From Rusavskia elegans (taxonomy: Eukaryota; Ascomycota; Lecanoromycetes; Teloschistales; Teloschistaceae): DNA of 64,000 nucleotides. The notes beneath the pieces are model-generated. The model searched no databases, was not told the origin of the DNA, and worked only from the letters and a program-made list of their open reading frames with translations. Below are positions 59,591-64,000 of the stretch, in pieces (the first letter of the stretch is position 1; every line of letters starts with the position of its first letter). The stretch lies in NCBI GenBank assembly GCA_011316305.1, contig SAUG01000044.1:496001-560000 (forward strand), read 5' to 3'. Made by a program: the position numbers and the translations under genes.

Positions 59591-60405
59591 GTTTAAAAAA
59601 GTTCTAATTTTCTATAAAATTGATTTAAAATATTTAGCGATAGTAGTAGCGGCTTATTTTATAGCTATATATTCGATAGATTTTATTAAAACTATTTAAA
59701 CTATCTACGTTTAATAGTTTTCGATCGCGTTTAATAACTTTTTATATTTTCTCCTCTAAACGTTGAATTATATTCTTTAAACGAAAAGAGATATCGTTTA
59801 TTTAAAATAGTAGGAGAGAGATATAACTACGAATAGAGATATAGATCCCTCGTCGACTCTAATAAATTACGAGATTCTATAGAAATCTAGTAAACGGACG
59901 CTGAATAAAACGTATTAAAATAATATAGATATAGATACGGAAGCGGATCCGGATAATATAACGAAATTTATATAAAAAAAAAGAAATAGTTTCTTTTTTT
60001 AATAATATAGATTGATAATAAAATCGTTTAATATTAATTATATTCTATTTAAAACAAATTAATTTACAATTAAAATAGATATATACCTTTTTTTATAGAT
60101 AGTAAATTAGAAAATTCGATATAAAAACCTATTAACATTTGGTTATTTCTATTATATTCTATACTATAACTTCTATTCTTTTTATTTTTAGATATTTTCA
60201 AATTTTAGCTGGCAGTTAAACAGATAGCTGGTTTACTTTATCTAATATATCTAAATAGACCTTCAGACGGGCTATTTCTATCTGCTAACCAGTATTTCTA
60301 TTACTCTATTCTTTTATAGACACAGATTTAGTAGATTAAAAAGCCAATAGAATAGAAGGGACTATATTTATAGAGCTGGTAACCCTAAGAAAAAAAGCAC
60401 GATCA
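59591..60405. other. AT-rich right edge of the block
   Basis: RIP-type DNA resuming the sequence interrupted by the hAT-like element. CpA/TpG reappear from about 60,180 and composition becomes ordinary by about 60,405. Confidence 0.5.
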
Positions 60406-60949
60406 GATATCAATCTATTGTGTCCGTGTTCTACAGACGTTGAATACATGCAAAGGCCCTTCCAGGAGATAAAATGTCGGCATTCGAGTGACCTACACCG
60501 AGGTATCTGTTAAGGGAATCCTCCTTTGCGTTCGAGGCGCTGGCAGTGCCAACTTATCTCACGCGATGCGTGAAAGGGTCTCCTATGGGACGTGCCTCTT
60601 GGACGAGATACATTGGGAAGTCGTTAGGTTAGGGTCTTCTGTATTAAATGCTGGTAGTCGTTCCTTTTGGGACTCCCAACGTATATCGCTTGACCTGTGC
60701 TGACACCTACATAACATCGCATCTGAGGGACTCTCGCAACTTTCCGTAGGCATAGACATTAATAGAAAACTTCCGTCCCATCTGCCTTCTCGGTGTTAGT
60801 TTGAGTCGTGTGGTTAGCAAGCTCAGGGTTTCTACTCCTGCAATCAACTTACTTGCGCAATATTGGAACAGGGGCACTGGATTATAATATGTTGTGATAC
60901 TCCGTATATCTTTCTGCCTTTCCCCAAATCTAACTATACGGTATCATAC
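60406..60949. other. Gene-composition DNA without supported gene
   Basis: Lies 3' of the large minus-strand gene. A 71-residue plus-strand frame (60488-60703) has no recognisable motif. Nothing else was seen. Confidence 0.4.
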
Positions 60950-63106
60950 TTATCTATGACTCTTGGTGCTGCTCCGCAAGGAGTCCTGCCTCTTCGATAC
61001 TCTACCAGATATCACCAGGCTTGGATCCAATTTCTTGACCGCACGACGGTCCTTGGATTTGGACTGGGAGGAGATACGTCGCACCGGATGTGTTTGTAAG
61101 GTCATGGTTGAATTAGCAACTGTACGAGGAGCTGGCGCGCTCCTCGTTTGTTTTGATATCCGATCGCTTCTACGCAGAAGAGTATGGGGAGCCCGCCCAT
61201 TTTCACTCAGACCCACAGTTGAACTAGGTTCCAATCCACCGCACTTCTTGTTGTTGTGAGACAACCGGCTATTATGGCGACGAGCAATACTGGTAGGCAG
61301 CGGTGATGACGATGTAGTGTTGAGGCGTTGACTTTGATCGTCACCGTGCTCCGGCGGGACCGTAGACTGTCGTCGACGACACGGTGCTTTCCTCCCATAA
61401 GGCTTGGATACCCTCGAGGTATTAATTGGACCGAGCGTCGGATATACTGAAGTATGGTTCTTATTTTTTTGACGGGCACTCCGCCGGGTCGGTTGGGCAG
61501 GTTGGTTGGACCGAGGGTTCTTGAGTGCGGTTTGACCTGGCCTGGATGTTCTTTCCGATCGCTGAGGTTGACCCTTTAGATAATCGGATAATGCCGTCTC
61601 CGTCGTTGGGACGGGGGATTCGCCCAGAAGTACCGCAAGCTGCTGTTCTGCCCATTCCAGCCGTATCTCTGCGGGCCGGACTTGCTTTCGTGCGTCCTCC
61701 GCGTACGATTTCATATCCTTGGTTATAGAACGATACCGAGCAGAGGTAGCTTTCGCCATACTTCGTAGGTCGTGCCTCCCTGTGTCCGGATGTTCTTCCG
61801 CTTCTCGTGCGCAACTATTCGCTGTTTCCTGGCAGTCTTCTACCTGCCACTGCCAGAATTCCACCCAGTGTTTAGCATTCTCGACCTCCAGCTGTCGATA
61901 GGCCCGATAGTCCTTCCACAGCCTGATCTGGGTCGTATCCTCTGCAGAGTAGTCTTGTTCCAGTTGTATCTCCGTGCTTCCATCCGCTTCTTTCTTCTGC
62001 CGATAGTCCAGAAACCTTTTCCATTCCCTCGACTCTTCCTCGAAATAACCGCGTTCACCCTCCCAGTGGCAAAGAACTCGAAGATGTTCATCTATTTTTT
62101 CGCGCTCCCGACTGTTAGGCACCGATCGTATCGGACGGGTCGGCGGCCTCCCGCCGGTTTCGACCAGAATATTAAAGACCCGTTTCGCTTCGAGCTCGCT
62201 CCTCTCCTCCATCTGACAACGAGATGTCGGCCACTCTGTCAACGACGCAGCGCATTCCGCAAGAACCGCTGGGAGCTGCTGCTTGACCCATTCCAATCGT
62301 TTCTCTTCGCCTACGAGCGTCTTGAGCGAGTGTTCTAGGTCGCGTCGGCAACACTCATCGCTCATCGCGTATTGTCGGCCAAGCCCATCGATCATCTTGT
62401 ATTTTTCCTTCGCTCCAGGATCCTTCCGCTGTAATGCCTCCACCGCTTGTCGGTTTCGCTCCATCCGCTTCCTCGTTCGGTCGACGCCTCTTTGAAAATG
62501 GGTTTGATACTCCTTCCAGTCCTTCAGTTTCCTCAGGCTAGCTGTGAGGTATGCATCTTGCGGGTACCGCTGCCGTTCCGCGTCGTCTTCTCGTGCGTAA
62601 TCCGGCCGATGCTCGCGCTGCCATTGCTGAACATCGCGGAAAACCTGCCACGCTTGTAGTTCCCCCTCGAACCACTGGGCTTCCCAGCTCCAGTGTGATG
62701 CAATAAATCCAGCTTCTGTCGATTCAAGGCATCGATTGGGTGGCGAGTTAGTGTAATAAGAATAAAATAGCGGCGTATCTTCTTTAACGTCTTTGTACCA
62801 ACGCTCGCCATACCTAATGACAATCTTCCAGTGCGGGCTGAATCGGATCGGACGAGTCGGTCTCCCACCCATCTGCACCAGGGTCTCGTAGGTTTCTATG
62901 GCTCGAGTTCTGTTCCGCTCCGCAGCTGCCTCGTCGCTGAGGGGAGTCGGGATTGGGGTCGGACTGCTGTCCGAGCGCAGAGGTTCGGGGGATTTGCTCA
63001 ACCGGGGGGGGCAGTCTCTGAGATTTCTCATTAGTACAGATGACTGTTGTTTGGGAGGTCTGTAATGTTGAAGGCGTCTCTCACCGAAGTTTTGCTTCGA
63101 GTTCAT
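60950..63106 (-). CDS. 718-residue protein with two Trp-rich repeats and basic tail
   Basis: Intronless open frame from Met at 63104-63106. Residues about 67-290 and 307-497 are two copies of one unit. Each starts with an ETLVQMGGRPTRPIR / NILVETGGRPPTRPIR motif, continues with Trp/Tyr/Arg-rich helices (WFEGELQAW... and YFEEESREW...; LKDWKEYQTHF and LWKDYRAYRQL), and ends RLEWVKQQLPAVLAE / RLEWAEQQLAVLLGE. The charge pattern suggests coiled-coil-like helices. From about 505 the protein is basic and low-complexity, with RRSARQKNK (541-549) and LRRSDRISKQ (644-653), reminiscent of LRRSERIQK in the protein at 6457-7731. No signal peptide or membrane segment. Family not recognised; probably nuclear by its basic tail (inference). 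The gene at 63191-63685 lies only 84 bp upstream on the same strand. Confidence 0.78.
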   Translation of the reverse strand: MNSKQNFGERRLQHYRPPKQQSSVLMRNLRDCPPRLSKSPEPLRSDSSPTPIPTPLSDEAAAERNRTRAIETYETLVQMGGRPTRPIRFSPHWKIVIRYGERWYKDVKEDTPLFYSYYTNSPPNRCLESTEAGFIASHWSWEAQWFEGELQAWQVFRDVQQWQREHRPDYAREDDAERQRYPQDAYLTASLRKLKDWKEYQTHFQRGVDRTRKRMERNRQAVEALQRKDPGAKEKYKMIDGLGRQYAMSDECCRRDLEHSLKTLVGEEKRLEWVKQQLPAVLAECAASLTEWPTSRCQMEERSELEAKRVFNILVETGGRPPTRPIRSVPNSREREKIDEHLRVLCHWEGERGYFEEESREWKRFLDYRQKKEADGSTEIQLEQDYSAEDTTQIRLWKDYRAYRQLEVENAKHWVEFWQWQVEDCQETANSCAREAEEHPDTGRHDLRSMAKATSARYRSITKDMKSYAEDARKQVRPAEIRLEWAEQQLAVLLGESPVPTTETALSDYLKGQPQRSERTSRPGQTALKNPRSNQPAQPTRRSARQKNKNHTSVYPTLGPINTSRVSKPYGRKAPCRRRQSTVPPEHGDDQSQRLNTTSSSPLPTSIARRHNSRLSHNNKKCGGLEPSSTVGLSENGRAPHTLLRRSDRISKQTRSAPAPRTVANSTMTLQTHPVRRISSQSKSKDRRAVKKLDPSLVISGRVSKRQDSLRSSTKSHR

Positions 63107-63190
63107 TTGGATCCACGGGTTGGGTATGGTGCACGCTGGGGATCATGTTTCTATCCAAGAGTACAGGGCGTCAGCATCATGATCCCCGAA

Positions 63191-63685
63191 TTAAGATGCT
63201 CGAGTCTCCCCAAAGTAGGTCTCGTACAGGAACTTCTCCCATATTTCTCGAGTCAGATTCTGCTTGTCCTTGATATCAAAGAGCCTTTCGAGGCAAAAGT
63301 CGTTAGCAATGGTCCAGCGACGAAGATTGACCTTGCGAGAAACTGTAATTTCTTACCGGCGTTTTGCAATCGCCGCTACCATGTTCGGCTTGCACAGATC
63401 TTCGACTAGAACCTCCAGAAATCCGTCTGAACTCCCGAAGGTTTTCCCGACGTCTTTGACGACGTCGTCAAAATCCATTCTGGGGAAGGCAGATAGATAC
63501 TTCGAGATGTTTTGTAGACGCTCAGGATCAACGGATGAAAAGTGATGTTCTCCGTAGGGAACGTGCGACGATCGCTTACGAAGTGATCGACGCTCGCGCT
63601 AGGCCAAAGCACCTTCCCTATTCGAGGTTACGCGTTAGTACCTTACCGCCCTCTTACCTCCGTTGGTGCAGAAATAATGTGGCAT
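63191..63685 (-). CDS. Small four-exon gene, hypothetical 107-residue protein
   Basis: Found by splice signals. Exons on the minus strand: 63685-63658, 63617-63580, 63520-63357, 63284-63191, in total 324 nt in one frame. Introns: 40 bp (GTAAGA, branch TACTAAC, AATAG), 59 bp (GTAAGC ... CTGAG, weaker branch) and 72 bp (GTAAGA, branch GCTAACG, GAAAG). The protein begins MPHYFCTNGGK and ends YETYFGETRAS; its middle is an acidic/hydrophobic helical segment (DFDDVVKDVGKTFGSSDG). The join over intron 3 is the strongest, since sequence on both sides is clearly protein-like. The join over intron 2 is the least certain, because exon 3 could extend further upstream in the same frame (LRKRSSHVPYGEHHFSSVDP). 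Family not recognised. Confidence 0.6.
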
Positions 63686-63960
63686 TTCGGTATTAACTCA
63701 CGAATGAGTCCTTGGAGGTAGTGGACGGCAGAGAAGCTTTCCGAGTCAAAACAATCCACCTGCAACCCTCCCCACTCGATTGAGGGATGTCACGGCGTAG
63801 TACCCCGCCCTCGAGGATGGCGCGAACGCAGATTGGCCCACGGATAAGCCCCTAAAGATAGTGGGCGGCAGGACGGCCAGTTAAAACCCTCCGAGTCCGT
63901 GTTGAGACGCAGTGCCACCTGTCCGTGCCCTCCACTGGACACGAAAGGGAGTTTGACAGA
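63627..63960. repeat. Imperfect tandem duplication, about 150-bp unit
   Basis: 63,627 onward (TTACGCGTTAGTACC ... CACGAATGAGTCC ... TAGTGGACGGCAG) is echoed from about 63,790 (TCACGGCGTAGTACC ... CACGGATAAGCCC ... TAGTGGGCGGCAG), and the following CACCTG...CCCTCCACT also recurs. The first copy contains the first exon of the small gene; the second has lost it. It looks like an old local duplication of the gene's 5' end. Confidence 0.5.
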
Positions 63961-64000
63961 GGGGTATAGGCTGGTATATCTATGACCAGAGATGTGCTGT

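Larger units (their letters stand above)
10900..60405. other. AT-rich, RIP-type mutated transposon block
   Basis: About 49.5 kb in which TpA is extremely common and CpA/TpG are nearly absent, while CpG remains frequent. This pattern is expected from RIP (C to T, mainly at CpA) and not from CpG methylation decay. Retrotransposon reading frames inside carry stops where Trp or Gln codons would stand, and Asn where catalytic Asp would stand. The edges are sharp against ordinary gene DNA on both sides. It could be a pericentromeric, subtelomeric or interstitial AT isochore; the window does not decide. Confidence 0.93.

Noticed and set aside
10900..60405. Mitochondrial DNA insertion as the cause of AT richness
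   Set aside because: CpA/TpG depletion with CpG kept, LTR pairs, target duplications and gypsy pol traces point to RIP-mutated nuclear transposons; no mitochondrial genes were recognised.
63047..63409. 120-residue plus-strand frame
   Set aside because: It lies over exons 3 and 4 of the spliced minus-strand gene, whose introns and protein are more convincing.
1..64000. Starship giant element
   Set aside because: No tyrosine-recombinase (DUF3435) captain or defined element edges were seen, although accessory genes beside RIP DNA would fit such cargo.
1..64000. CRISPR array, operons or ribosome-binding sites
   Set aside because: Introns and retrotransposons show a eukaryotic nuclear genome; the tandem repeats seen are transposon-internal or short duplications without regular spacers.
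60406..64000. Telomere or telomere-adjacent repeats
   Set aside because: No TTAGGG/CCCTAA arrays in the window; a subtelomeric position remains possible but is not shown.

Overview
The window looks like nuclear DNA of a filamentous ascomycete (Pezizomycotina). Short introns carry GTAAG-type donors and CTAAC-type branch sites. There are Ty3/gypsy retrotransposons and a sharp two-speed layout: gene-bearing DNA of ordinary base composition at about 1-10,900 and 60,405-64,000, and between them about 49 kb of AT-rich DNA. The AT-rich block has almost no CpA or TpG but keeps CpG, which is the signature of repeat-induced point mutation (RIP). I cannot name the species from the sequence.

Left flank (1-10,900): a helical protein of unknown function (110-1719, one likely 44-bp intron); a frameshifted gypsy pol remnant on the minus strand (about 2350-3790) that is not AT-rich; an intact FHA-domain Ser/Thr protein kinase on the minus strand (4630-6234); and, divergently from it across a short shared upstream region, a protein with a duplicated Trp-rich module and a basic tail (6457-7731). 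Small uncertain minus-strand genes (7948-8301, 8585-8818) and about 2 kb without recognisable genes follow.

AT-rich block (10,900-60,400): stacked, RIP-killed transposons. I find two gypsy elements with both LTRs and target-site duplications: A, plus strand, 33101-47212, TSD TCTAT; and B, minus strand, 35029-42430, nested inside A, TSD AAGA. At least eleven elements share terminal repeats TAGACTGGCC...GGCCAGTCTA with 8-bp TSDs (hAT-like), several of them nested. Other families are a TIR family T with GTTTTGGTTTTGG ends, a CATCAGCA-ended MITE that is conspicuously less mutated, a GGTTTTCGAAA-ended family and a CTCGGAACG-ended family. Insertion order can be read directly: T element, then hAT-like element, then gypsy A, then gypsy B. 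No intact gene is visible in this block.

Right flank (60,405-64,000): a 718-residue protein on the minus strand (60950-63106) with two about 200-residue Trp-rich repeats and a basic tail like that of the left-flank protein; and just upstream of it a four-exon, 107-residue gene (63191-63685) found only by following splice signals. The non-transposon genes are mostly lineage-specific in appearance. The kinase/Trp-module divergent pair, and the similar architecture of the large right-flank protein, are the best candidates for an undescribed system, but their function cannot be read from sequence.
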